Shown here: piece after piece, positions 43,108 to 54,847 of the stretch
How the letters are laid out: each line of letters begins with the position of its first letter
How positions within the stretch are numbered: the first letter of the stretch is position 1
Origin: Deinandra increscens subsp. villosa
Lineage: Eukaryota > Streptophyta > Magnoliopsida > Asterales > Asteraceae
Reading direction: 5' to 3'
NCBI GenBank assembly: GCA_039602395.1
Contig: JBCNJP010000006.1
Coordinates: forward strand, 40,511,279 to 40,575,278
DNA: 64,000 nucleotides
Program-made: the position numbers and the translations under genes
The notes under the pieces: model-generated
What the model was told of the DNA's origin: nothing
Databases searched by the model: none
The model's input: only the letters and a program-made list of their open reading frames with translations

Positions 43108-44713
43108 TCAGTTTATAAATGACCCGAAGCGAATCACTTCTGGTCGACCAGTGTTCTGATTTCCTTTTGAAACCACTTCAGGTTTCCAAATTTGTTGTTT
43201 TGGTGAATCAGTATCTGATGAACCCGTCACAGTATATTGTGACGAACAACCGACAGATGAATCATTTTGAAATTTAGGTAAAAACCTTCTTTGATGGTTA
43301 AAATAGGTCGGTTGAAATTCATCAAATACTCTGCCATATTCATCAATAAATTTGTATTTGGCAGATTTACCAACATGACAATCTTGTGCCATATGCCCTT
43401 TTTGTCAGCAATTGTAACACAAACGATTGTTTACATTTTTTCTCTTTGGTCTCTGCAAAGCTTCACAACATATAGCATCTCCAAAATGATCATAAAAATT
43501 ATCGAATACCTGAAAACAATGATCATTTACCCATTTTGATGTCGGGCTTTTTGGAGCAGAATTTGATCCTCCAGAAGAATATGTAGCAACTTGTGGCTTC
43601 TTGCTCTTTATATCAACATTCTTGACAAAAACTTCGGCAATTTTCTGAGCAGCCACATAATGGAGATGGAATTCTTTATCAGAAAATATTTGTTCCGAAC
43701 CCTTGAGTTTGCAAAACCCCTCGGGTTGAACCTTGTCAGCTTTAAAAACATCTTTCTTTACTTGCTTCAACTTGACTTGCTTCAAATTTTGTTGTTTTAA
43801 AGCGTGAGACCCATCAACTTTAACATTCTTGGTCTTGAAACCCAACCTAACATGTTTACCAGCTATCTTCTCTTCAGAACTAGATGATTTATGTCCGTTC
43901 CTAGCAAGACGAGAAAACTCAGCTTTCACTGCTTTAACATTCTTTTGTTCATAGAAAATGCTTTCATCAATAGCAGTCTTCTTAGTTGAACTTGCTGATT
44001 TCTCTTCTTCAGTAGCTGGAAGATCAGACATATCTTTTTCAACTTTCTGTTCTTTCTGTGACTTTACAACCTTCTCCTCATCAGATTTCTTATCAACAAA
44101 TTCAGAGTAATCACCAGTTTCTGCCTTTTCCTGCACCTCATGAACACATTCTTTAAGACTACCCGGTGGTGTAACTGTTTTGGTAAACATTTTCTCAAAA
44201 TTTTCATCTTTGGCCAAGAAACTTGTAAAACATGTAGAATTTGTGACATTGTTCAGCAAATGGTTTGCATCGATCACTTGAATTTTTAGATCAAAAATTT
44301 TCTGTTGAGCTTTAGCCAAGTCTTTTTAGGTTGCAATTAATTTCTTTGCCACTTTGTGAGTTTCATATTTCTGGAATCTCAAATTATCAAGTTCTGCAAA
44401 CAAATCTTTCTTTAATTTATCTTCATTTTTTTCTGTATATCCAAATTTGCATTCTGCAATTTGTTCACCCTAATTAGCTCTCTTTTCTCATCTAGTAGCT
44501 TTTCCATATCTATCTGATATGACTCAATTTTGGCAGCAGAGTCATCAGAAGTATTGGTGAGCATATCAAACTTAATCTTGGACTTTTCAAATAAATCATT
44601 GAAATCTTGTTCAACATCCTTCGCTTCTGCCTTCCATTTTTCAACTTCCTTGGCTAATTCCACATTTGCTTCAGATAATTTTGTAAGTTTATGTTCAAAC
44701 TCCTTTTCAAGAC
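43108..44713 (-). pseudogene. Element G gag, C-terminal half
   Basis: 44713-44412 is a Lys/Glu coiled-coil-like part (KEVEKWKAEAKDVEQDFNDL). 44319-43405 reads AKAQQKIFDLKIQ...CFTSFLAKDENFEKMF...GDYSEFVDKKS, closely parallel to element I's SYLCNDENFKRVF and GDYYEFVPKKS. It then reads KKPQVATYSSGGSNSAPKSPTSKWVND and a second knuckle, CYNC-stop-QKGHMAQDC, broken by TGA at about 43402. 43392-43108 is the tail ending KQQIWKPEVVSKGN...RFGSFIN, then stop. No protease follows. Gag binds and packages RNA. Confidence 0.82.
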
Positions 44714-47700
44714 CTTGAAATTTCAACTCTTTTTCAACTACCTCTGCTTGAAAATCTGAAAAAATGTTCCTTCTGAACGACTAACTCTTGGATTATACCT
44801 TCCAATCTTTTCTTTTCATCACTCAATTCTTCAATTTTCTTCTCATAATCAGCAACCAATAACTCATTGTCCTTTACCACACTCTGAATCCTTTTGTCTT
44901 TTTGTGAACAAAACAAAATTCACAAACTGATTGATAACCACTAGTTTCAGAACTACTGGTTTCAGATTTAAAGTCAGTTATGTCTACTTCGCATCACTTT
45001 GTACGATTGGGGCAAAAAATGCAGATTGACCAAAAATGCAGACTCATTAGGAAAATCGGCAGCCCAATCATAACCTGCATTCGATGTTAGTGATTTTGAC
45101 TCAGAAGTAATAGCTGTTAAAGCAATTGGAGGATTAGAAGTTCGTCCCTAATCATATTGCTTATCGACTTGAGATACCAAAGCTGTTTGAGACTTTGATG
45201 AAGAAGAATTTGATTTTGAACATTCACGAGCAAAATGTCTAAAATTAGAACATTTAAAACATTTTGCCTTTGATTTATTTATTCCAACCTTGCCATCCGG
45301 AAACTTTGGAATCCGGTCTTCTTCTTGAATCTTTTAACTCTTTGGGCTAACATTGCAAGTTGCCAATTAATATCCATTTGTTCAAGATTATCCGGATCGA
45401 TCTGATCAAAATCTTCTTCAATCAAATTAGAAGTTTTCAACCCACCATTTAACAATCCATAATATGAAGATAATAGAGCAGAAATAAATGCCAAATGTTC
45501 ATCAGGTGTTTTTGCATAAAATGAAGTCTGACTTGAATGATTTGGAATAGTGATGTTACACCCTCTTGAAGAAATTTCTCAATTTCCCAATCCATGACTA
45601 GCAAAAAAAGTTGTCGGAGGAGGATTTGATGGATCAAAACCAAAAGATTTAGATTTAGCATTGATGCTTGCAGAATTCTGACCATGATACAATTCAGGAT
45701 TTTGCAATTCAGCAGTCGATTTGTGTAATTTTTATCATTTCCATCTCTCGAGCATGAAGCTTTCCTGTCAAATCATGAAATGATAATGTGGAATACTCTT
45801 TGTCATGAGTAAGCAACAACACATAATTCTCCCACTTTTCTGGTAATGCTTCTAGCAACTTCTCTTTCAATTCTTCCTCGGTCTTTTCAATTTTAACCAC
45901 TTTCATCTCACTAATCAAATGTGAAAACCTTGAAACAAGGGCTGAAATATTTTCTTTTTCATAATTTTGAAAATTTTCAAATTCTTTGTTCAATACTTTT
46001 TGTCTATTCTTCTTATAATGCTGAAAACAGAAAAATACAAAAACATTGAAAAATGAGAAATTGATACGACAAATATGGCAAATGATTGTACATTGGCTTA
46101 CGTGTCTAACTCATGGATAAAAGAGATGAAAAAGCCATAAGATCATTGTTTGATGTGCTTGGTAGGCTCGGCATTAAATCAGAAAGTATTGAAATTTCAA
46201 CTCTTTTTCAACTACCTCTGCTTGAAAATCTGAAAAACTTTTCCTTTTGAACGACTAACTCTTGGATTATACCTTCCAATCTTTTCTTTTCATCACTCAA
46301 TTCTTCAATTTTCTTCTCATAATCAGCAACCAATAACTCATTGTCCTTTACCACACTCTGAATCCTTTTGTCTTTTTGTGAACAAAACAAAATTCACAAA
46401 CTGATTGATAACCACAAGTTTCAGAACTACTGGTTTCAGATTTAGAGTCAGTTATGTCTACTTCGCATCACTTTGTACGATTGGGGCAAGAAATGCAGAA
46501 TTGACCAAAAATGCAGACTCATCAGGAAAATTGGCAGCCAAGTCATAACCTGCATTCGATGTTAGTGATTTTGACTCAGAAGTAATAGCTGTTAAAGCAA
46601 TTGGAGGATTAGAAGTTCGTCCCTAATCATATTGCTTATCGACTTGAGATACCAAAGCTGTTTGAGACTTTGATGAAGAAGAATTTGATTTTGAACATTC
46701 ACGAGCAAAATGTCTAAAATTAGAACATTTAAAACATTTTGCCTTTGATTTATTTATTCCAACCTTGCCATCCGGAAACTTTGGAATCCGGTCTTCTTCT
46801 TGAATCTTTTAACTCTTTGGGCTAACATTGCAAGTTGCCAATTAATATCCATTTGTTCAAGATTATCCGGATCGATCTGATCAAAATCTTCTTCAATCAA
46901 ATTAGAAGTTTTCAACCCACCATTTAACAATCCATAATATGAAGATAATAGAGCAGAAATAAATGCCAAATGTTCATCAGGTGTTTTTGCATAAAATGAA
47001 GTCTGACTTGAATGATTTGGAATAGTGATGTTACACCCTCTTGAAGAAATTTCTCAATTTCCCAATCCATGACTAGCAAAAAAAGTTGTCGGAGGAGGAT
47101 TTGATGGATCAAAACCAAAAGATTTAGATTTAGCATTGATGCTTGCAGAATTCTGACCATGATACAATTCAGGATTTTGCAATTCAGCAGTCGATTTGTG
47201 TAATTTTTATCATTTCCATCTCTCGAGCATGAAGCTTTCCTGTCAAATCATGAAATGATAATGTGGAATACTCTTTGTCATGAGTAAGCAACAACACATA
47301 ATTCTCCCACTTTTCTGGTAATGCTTCTAGCAACTTCTCTTTCAATTCTTCCTCGGTCTTTTCAATTTTAACCACTTTCATCTCACTAATCAAATGTGAA
47401 AACCTTGAAACAAGGGCTGAAATATTTTCTTTTTCATAATTTTGAAAATTTTCAAATTCTTTGTTCAATACTTTTTGTCTATTCTTCTTATAATGCTGAA
47501 AACAGAAAAATACAAAAACATTGAAAAATGAGAAATTGATACGACAAATATGGCAAATGATTGTACATTGGCTTACGTGTCTAACTCATGGATAAAAGAG
47601 ATGAAAAAGCCATAAGATCATTGTTTGATGTGCTTGGTAGGCTCGGCATTAAATCAGAAAGTATTGAAATTTCAACTCTTTTTCAACTACCTCTGCTTGA

Positions 47701-49412
47701 AAATCTGAAAAACTTTTCCTTTTGAACGACTAACTCTTGGATTATACCTTCCAATCTTTTCTTTTCATCACTCAATTCTTCAATCTTCTTCTCATAATCA
47801 GCAACCAATAACTCATTGTCCTTTACCACACTCTGAATCCTTTTGTCTTTTTGTGAACAAAACAAAATTCACAAACTGATTGATAACCACAAGTTTCAGA
47901 ACTACTGGTTTCAGATTTAGAGTCGGTTATGTCTACTTCGCATCACTTTGTACGATTGGGGCAAGAAATGCAGAATTGACCAAAAATGCAGACTCATCAG
48001 GAAAATTGGCAGCCAAGTCATAACCTGCATTCGATGTTAATGATTTTGACTCAGAAGTAATAGCTGTTAAAGCAATTGGAGGACTAGAAGTTCGTCCCTA
48101 ATCATATTGCTTATCGACTTGAGATACCAAAGCTGTTTGAGACTTTGATGAAGAAGCATTTGATTTTGAACATTCATGAGCAAAATGTCCAAAATTAGAA
48201 CATTTAAAACATTTTTCCTTTGATTTATTTATTCCAACCTTGCCATCCGGAAACTTTGGAATCCGGTCTTCTTCTTGAATCTTGTAACTCTTTGGGCTAA
48301 CATTGCAAGTTGCCAATTAATATCCATTTGTTCAAGATTATCCGGATCGATCTGATTAAAATCTTCTTCAATCAAATTATAAGTTTTCAACCCACCATTT
48401 AACAATCCATAATATGAAGATAATAGAGCAGAAATAAATGCCAAATGTTCATCAGGTGTTTTTGTAGAAAATGAAGTCTGACTTGAATGATTTGGAATAG
48501 TGATGTTACAACCTCTTGAAGAACTTTCTCAATTTCCCAATCTATGACTAGCAAAAAAAGTTTTTGGAGGAGGATTTGATGGATCAAAACCAAAAGATTT
48601 AGATTTAGCATTGATGCTTGCAGAATTCTGACCATGATACAAATCAGGATTTTGCAATTCAGCAGTCGATTTGTGTGAATTTATCATTTCCATCTCTCGA
48701 GCATGAAGCTTTCCTGTCAAATCATGAAATGATAATGTGGAATACTCTTTGTCATGAGTAAGCAACAACACATAATTCTCCCACTTTTCTGGTAATGCTT
48801 CTAGCAACTTCTCTTTCAATTCTTCCTCGGTCTTTTCAATTTTAACCACTTTCATCTCACTAATCAAATGTGAAAACCTTGAAACAAGGGCAGAAATATT
48901 TTCTTTTTCATAATTTTGAAAATTTTCAAATTCTTTGTTCAATACTTTCTGTCTATTCTTCTTATAATGCTGAAAACAGAAAAATACAAAAACATTGAAA
49001 AATGAGAAATTGATACGACAAAATTGGGAAATGATTGTACATTGGCTTACGTGTCTGACTCATGGATAAAAGAGATGAAAAAGCCATAAGATGATTGTTT
49101 GATGTGCTTGGTAGGCTCGGCATTAAATCAGAAAGTATTGAAATTTCAACTCTTTTTCAACTACCTCTGCTTGAAAATCTGAAAAACTTTTCCTTTTGAA
49201 CGACTAACTCTTGGATTATACCTTCCAATATTTTCTTTTCATCACTCAATTCTTCAATCTTCTTCTCATAATCAGCAACCAATAACTCATTGTCCTTTAC
49301 CACACTCTGAATCCTTTTGTCTTTTTGTGAACAAAACAAAATTCACAAATTGATTGATAACCACAAGTTTCAGAACTACTGGTTTCAGATTTAGAGTCGG
49401 TTATGTCTACTT
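44714..49412 (-). repeat. Tandem array of a gag-derived 1.47-kb unit (about 3.2 copies)
   Basis: Units begin at about 44714, 46189, 47664 and 49138 (period 1474-1475); the fourth stops at 49412. Each unit has, on the minus strand, a gag segment from KKNRQKVLNKEFENFQ through the zinc-knuckle region to a coiled coil (FCSQKDKRIQSVVKDNELL). It also has about 170 bp of inverted 3' non-coding sequence (e.g. 46024-46192) homologous to 42618-42795. Units 1 and 2 share derived mutations (a frameshift after MEMIK and loss of the knuckle Gly), while unit 3 is better kept. So the array grew stepwise. An assembly artefact cannot be excluded. Confidence 0.9.
48098..48942 (-). pseudogene. Best-preserved gag segment of the array (unit 3)
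   Basis: 48942-48529 is open for 137 codons: NKEFENFQNYEKENISALVSRFSH, LPEKWENYVLLLTHDKEYSTLSFHDLTGKLHAREMEM, then SIN/AKSKSFGFDPSNPPPKTFFASHRLGN. 48444-48229 gives AFISALLSSYYGLLNGGLKTYNL and MDINWQLAMLAQRV. 48316-48098 contains an intact CCHC knuckle, CFKCSNFGHFAHEC, that is damaged in units 1 and 2. The order matches element I's gag. There is no start region or upstream LTR, so it cannot be expressed as a normal Gag. Confidence 0.85.
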
Positions 49413-49566
49413 CATTAAATTCTAATGCTTGACCAAGTGGACAACATCTTGATTCATATCTCATGATATATCAAGAAAAAAATATGTGAAAAAAAAAATG
49501 AGAAGTCACTATGTATACATGTGTTCATTTTGGAAAGATTTAAACTTGTTTGATTTTCTTTATTTT

Positions 49567-49807
49567 GTCAAACGACCGGACTCTCTCTGCGTGTCCACAA
49601 GACCGACCTGATTGTTGTTCGTTTGACGTTCTGCTTTATTTTCTTTGGTGTTTCGTATAACTCATCGGACTTTCTCTGCGTGTACGGGAGTACCGACCTG
49701 ATTGTTGTTGAGTTATACAATTTTGACTTGTTTTTATTTTCTTATTCTGTTAAATCTGAGGCCTTGTCTGCGTATCAAAAGATCGACCTTAAGGTAGACG
49801 ATTTAAC
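49567..49807 (+). ncRNA. Candidate structured RNA: three tandem stem-loops in element L
   Basis: SL1 49567-49627 (outer stem GTCAAACGA/TCGTTTGAC), SL2 49655-49718 (GTATAACTCA/TGAGTTATAC) and SL3 49749-49807 (GTTAAATC/GATTTAAC). The core CTGCGT...CGACCT is identical in all three. Inner hairpins are GUC-CACAA-GAC, GUAC-GGGA-GUAC and AUC-AAAA-GAU, each with a bulged U. Compared with G, the inner pairs change G-C to A-U on both sides in SL1 and SL2. This is seen directly in the sequence; the function is inference. Confidence 0.68.
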
Positions 49808-50653
49808 GTTCTTATTTCTTTATGCATGGAACACAATTGACTAAATCATAAATACAATCACTAAGTGTTTAAATCACAAGTGAAATCACAAAATGTGATA
49901 TAAAGAATCATATCTGATTATGTCTGATAGTGTGGGGTACACTGGTCAAAGCAAATCTAATAAATACAATAACATATCCAGATGTTACGAGTATGATTGT
50001 GCCTGAGTTTAAGATGGACAAATTATACCAGCAATCGACATGGCTTGTGTGCTGAAGTAATTGAAATTGAAGTGTAGTTCAGCATGATATGTCCAATATG
50101 ATCCCAAGTGACCATTCTCGCAAAAGACAAAAATAGTGTCTGATTCAGTATTGCATTTATGTTTCATATCTGAAAAATCAAAAAGATTTTAGGTGTGTTT
50201 TAGCATTATCTTAGAAAAATCAGAAAGATTTTCGGTGTGTTTTGATTTAAAGTTTCAAAAAGCCAAAAAGATTTTGTTTCTTATTTGTTTTCGACCGATC
50301 GATACAAGATACAAAATTTATGATTTCAAAACTATATCTTGGATTCTCGAAGAGAAGTTTTGTGCCAAGATTAAATTAATTTTCAAAAAGAAAAAGGAAA
50401 GCGACGTTTATGTCTTCTAAAATTGCAGGTTATCTGTGTGACAATACTCAAGCATGGTGAAATAGGGAATATGTAATATCTTTCACAAGTGGATCTTGAA
50501 GTTCAAAGATTGTTCAAGATTAATCCAGCCATGTAAGCTCTATTTCTGACAAGATTTCAAGTTGAAGATCAGATGCAGCGATGCTGAAGATTGAAGACTG
50601 AAGTTTAGTTAGATATATAGATAGCTAGATACACTACACGTTAAGGGGGAGTT

Positions 50654-51030
50654 TGTTAGAGCATATTCCTATGCTACAGTGTGTCTCGTGTATTGCATCT
50701 AGTTTAAAGCGTTGGAGTGAGTCTTATTGGCTTAATACCTTAGTAATCGTACCATATGGTACGCGAACCAATTGGTACGCACGTACCAATTGGTATGTCA
50801 CTTAGTACGCTAGTGTTAGTGAAGGGTATAAATAGATCGTGTTAGAGAGAGTTGTTTAGTTCTGTCATTCCTATCTCTTTAGTGTGTGTAAACAGAGTGT
50901 GCTCTCTGTCTCTCTCTCTATATCTTGTAACCTCTCTTTGTGAAATCAATAAAGCAAAGATTTATTTACTTCTCGTGTTACTTGTTTAACTAAATCATGC
51001 GGTAGTAAGATCCGTTCCGTAGCATTTACA
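50654..51030 (+). repeat. 3' LTR of element L (377 bp)
   Basis: TGTTAGAGCATATTCCTATGC...GTAGCATTTACA. U3 has GGTACGC and ACCAATTGGTA motifs, the TATA box GGGTATAAATAG at about 50825-50836, a (CT)n stretch and AATAAAG near 50948. It resembles element I's 5' LTR more than G's. The following five bases are CATGG. Confidence 0.9.
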
Positions 51031-53776
51031 CATGGCTTCAAGTATCGGGATAGAAAATTTAAGATGAAGAGCGCCAATGGCTCAATTCATGAATTTAAGT
51101 AAGTGTTGAGATGGTAGCGTATGGTAATTGCAACTACACATTCCAAGGTATGACATATGAGTTTAGAATGTTACCGGTTGAGATACAAACTGAGAGGGTG
51201 TGAATGACGTAATAGATAGCGTAGAGTTCAGTGAGAATTATCTAACATGCTTGACATGATTTGGTAAGAAATATGCATCAATGGGCATTGAGAGGAACGT
51301 GTCAACGTTTATACAGTTTCATAGAGTAAACATCTCGTCTAGAGGGGTCTTCATTGTTTAAGTTCACAAGTTTGCCCAATCCACTTGGTCGCACTTCATG
51401 CAATATGAATCGTTCTTTCCAGAATATTGGTCTAAATAGAATCTGAAAGTTTGTATGATGTGAGCCTGAAATAGCCGTGTGTCTTCAAAACACAGATAAT
51501 TAGGGTATTCAAAAATGGTTTCGGTTTTGGATAACCGTAAGTGAAGGTTTACCATGAATCAAGAGGTCAAATCATGTGTTTCATAGAAAAGGATCGAGGA
51601 GGGTATCTCTTTAGTGATAGCCAGAAAGCTTATCAAAAGGGTTATAGGGAGGTCAACCCACTTCTTAACACATGCTTCTTAAATTGTAGCTGATCATTAG
51701 ATCAGGTGGTTGTCATTTTATAAGAGAAAATATCCAGTTTTTAAAACGTTGATTTTCGTCTGGTTCAGAACTCACATTTGAATTGTGGCAGGAAATTCGC
51801 CTTAGAAGAGTTTAGTCCCGTTAGATGGAGTTTCTCAAGATTAGGCTCTTATGTATGACTCTAAAGTCAATCCTTGGTCTGATATTTGTCCAACATTCAA
51901 CATACCACTAATGCTTATATATAAGGTGTATCGCAGCTAACCCATCACATTACCGGCACCTGGAAGGCATATCGGCTGCCTACCGTTACTAGCTATTAGT
52001 CAAACAACATAGGATACTTTTAGCTGAATTAGGGTACGTCAAGTTTCTCCCACACGCTTGAATATAAAGGGGGAGATATTTAAACCTCAATACGTTGTAC
52101 AAACAAAAGGTGTAGGTATTTCCATTCACAGACCAGTAGGATGCGTAGAGTTTTTCGTTCTAGTGAAGATCGTCGAGAGTTTGGCATGCGCAGGGCGAAT
52201 ATCATAACGATTCAGATTTCAAGACGATCCGAAATTTAAGGCAGGCCATTTGGTTTAAGTTCAAGTTAGGTTCATTAATGAATATATCCTAAAAAGGATG
52301 ATGAAGTTTTGTGTACCAAAAATTTATCAGCAGTTGTTATGACATAAGCCTTAATAAATACAAATGTATGGATATCTTGGTGTACTCGATGGGGAAAGAA
52401 GGGATAATCCATGTCGATAGTACAATTAGCTGTCGATAACAAGAAGTTCACGCTCAATGGGTGCAAATAGAGTTTCCATGAAAGACTTTGATTTATTACA
52501 GCGATAAAGGCACAAGGTAGTATCATCATCGATGGTGTTAACTAGTTGAAAACCTAATCAAAGTGTAACACTTTTTGGTGCAAAACTTGAAAATTTAAGC
52601 AAGACATAAAGGATAAAAAAAACGCAGAATCAGAAGTTGTTGGTTATTAAATCATAAAAGGTTCAAATCATGCAGACAAAAGTCAATAGTACAGGTTAAG
52701 AAGGTCAATCGAAATAGTCATTGCGTTAAAACTAGAAATGTTTAGCTTGAAACCGGGAAGACTCTTCACTAACATTACTCCATTGGAGAAAAATATGCTC
52801 GCGGTGAGGTAGATAGTTTGTGCAATCGTGACAATGCTACTGGCAACAAGTTTTGGTTTGCATAAGAAAAATCAAGGAGTATAAGTCTTCAGATGGAAGC
52901 TTCACAAGAGCTTTCAGCCAAAAAATGTGTGCCAATGGTCGCATTATATGATTTATATAATTCGGTTATCCTATGCTGCCCAGATATTCGTCCGGTGAAT
53001 GAATATCCAAGCTGTCTCACGATCGTAAAGCTCCAGGGTTTTATATGGTCGGTAAGGTCATGAAAGTAGAATTATGATTCAAGATGAGTTCAAACCTGTC
53101 AAAGGTTTCATTGAGAGTGCTCGTAGTTAAGGAAAACTTGTCATTGAAATGAACGGGTGAGATGATGTCCTGCTAGGACCAACATTTGTAATATGCTTCA
53201 AAGGGTTCGCAAATGGATTAAAATCCAATAGTAAAGGGGCAATATCAAGTGTGACAGCGTTTACAAAGGTAGATGACTTCAACCATCCGGTTGAGTCTAA
53301 CATGATCGACATTCCAATGTCATGGGGTTTAAATAAAAAAATAAGAGTTCTATCCATTATAACCTTCAGTATACAGAGTAGGATTCTCCATGATCTCCAT
53401 ACACCGCAAATTACATTTACGTGTGCACCCGTAATGACAATTTACCTTGAATGATCACTCTACTTCCTCTTACTTCAGCTACCAGGTATGGTGGACTGCA
53501 GATGAGATATCCGCTATGTGGGAATCAAGAATGTGGTCACTAACCCAAGGTTATCTTAATCAGAATTCGTTAAAGAGACAGGTTTCGAGAACAAAACTGT
53601 TCACTTTAATTGGAATGACCCAGCCGAAACGAGTCAGCCAGAGTTTTAGCTCAATAGGATCTAAATATGGTCTATCACGCATACCAAATTGATCACAATC
53701 CGGTACATAAAGAGAAAAAAACTTTTTTCGGCCCACATCAGGTACCGTTGAGGTTATAAGAGTTGTTCCCAACTTG
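51031..53776. other. 2.7 kb without recognisable gene
   Basis: Only short ORFs below about 85 codons, none with a domain I recognise. Base composition and the surroundings suggest an old decayed gypsy interior, possibly the rest of element N, but I could not identify RT or integrase motifs on either strand. Confidence 0.4.
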
Positions 53777-54805
53777 TGTTATATGTCAGGACCAAATTGG
53801 AGGCTTTCCTCATCCAATGCATAGATTCAAGTGCGAAAATCATGAATCCATGATCAAATCATGTTGTTTGATTGTTGAAATCCTTAGGTTTCCATGTCTA
53901 AATCTCAAGAACATGAGGGTTTTCACACACACAAGTGCTCTCTATTCAACAGCCGTGCAAGACAATTACTACGTTATTTAGGGTATCCTGAGGTGGCTAT
54001 TTATCCTAGAGAGAGCACAGGTCATCATTGCACTGATTACATGAGAATTTTCTAGAAGTTAGTGAATTTTATTATATCAGGAGCGAAATCACCAAGAACA
54101 TTGACAAGATCGCTAAGAGCAATTCGGAGTCGCTAAGAGCAAGTTACAGCCTTCAAAACTTAGTGAGGCGCCAAGGCTATGTTCCAGATTGCCAGGAGCA
54201 ACATCAGATCGCCAAGAGCAAAATCCAAGTCACCAAGAAGTAGGCCAGATCGCCAAGGGTTAAACCAGGTCGCCAAGGAGTAGGCCAGATCGCCAAGGCT
54301 CAAACCAGGTCGCCAAGGAGTAGGCCAGATCGCCAAGGGTTACATCAGGTCGCCAAGGGCAAGATCCAGATTGCCAAGGAGGATTTTGCAAATCGTCAAG
54401 GCTAATCTCAAATCGCCAAGGGCATCCATGAGATCGCGAAGACCACCTAGAATCCACTAAGTACACTCCTAAAATGCCAAGAATCATTATGGAATCGCTA
54501 AGGGTTGTTATTATGAAATCACTAAGTGTTATTAGCACAAACCAAATGAGTTAGCATGAAATAACACTAAGAAGGACCCAGACATTCATATCACAATAGT
54601 AAAGCACAAATGCAATTATCTTAATGTCAAACAACATATGTAATGATAATACTGATAAACATAACATATCAATCATTGATAATGATTATCATAACATTAA
54701 GACAATTGTTTCAATACTAATACAAGTGAAATGAAAGATTTACAATTGATACCAACACTAAGGATGATATGTTTGAGTTGCCACCAACCCAAGATAGGTC
54801 TTACA
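53777..54805 (-). repeat. LTR O (about 1.03 kb) with minisatellite in U3
   Basis: The sense strand begins TGTAAGACCTATC at 54805, directly preceded by the polypurine tract GCCAAAGGGGGGATT (54806-54820), and ends about ATATAACA at 53777. A TATA box (sense GGATAAATAGCC) lies at about 53995-54006. No primer site adjoins the left end, so this is a 3' LTR. The left boundary is less certain than the right. Confidence 0.5.
54085..54535 (-). repeat. 20-bp minisatellite (CCAGATCGCCAAGG type)
   Basis: About twenty imperfect copies of a 20-base unit, sense CTTGGCGATCTGG plus a variable part. Between 54241 and 54345 two unit variants alternate (CCAGATCGCCAAGG with GTTAAA or CTCAAA, and CCAGGTCGCCAAGG with AGTAGG), making a 40-base higher-order period. 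Copies toward the ends are more degenerate. It lies in U3 of LTR O, just upstream of the TATA box. Confidence 0.85.
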
Positions 54806-54847
54806 AATCCCCCCTTTGGCGGTAATACAAACATGAGAGGCTGACAA

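Larger units (their letters stand above)
41015..44713 (-). mobile_element. Element G: gag-only copia-type element, 3' portion
   Basis: Minus strand. LTR 41015-41384, polypurine tract (plus AACTCCCCCTTAAC, 41385-41398), a 1.7-kb non-coding 3' region with three stem-loops, and the Gag C-terminal region. No pol sequence lies between Gag and the 3' region. Element I, of the same gag family, is cut before this point, so it cannot show whether pol is normally present. Either an internal deletion or a non-autonomous gag-only (TR-GAG-like) element. Confidence 0.7.
49413..51030 (+). mobile_element. Element L: 3' end of a G-related element in opposite orientation
   Basis: 3' non-coding region, stem-loops, polypurine tract TTAAGGGGGAG (50641-50651) and LTR 50654-51030, on the plus strand. 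It is homologous to G's 41015-42605 inverted but clearly diverged, mainly in the LTR. Part of L's upstream 3' region (48973-49137) lies before a 271-bp gag insertion (49142-49412) that replaces about 14 bases present in G. Confidence 0.85.

Noticed and set aside
41015..51030. Single integration of a palindromic (inverted-dimer) cDNA
   Set aside because: The five bases outside the two LTRs differ (TCTTG versus CATGG) and the two LTRs belong to different subfamilies, so one integration event is unlikely.
54260..54538. 92-aa ORF with repeated WRSGLLLGDL-type units
   Set aside because: Translation of the 20-bp minisatellite; unit length is not a multiple of three, so phase is accidental.
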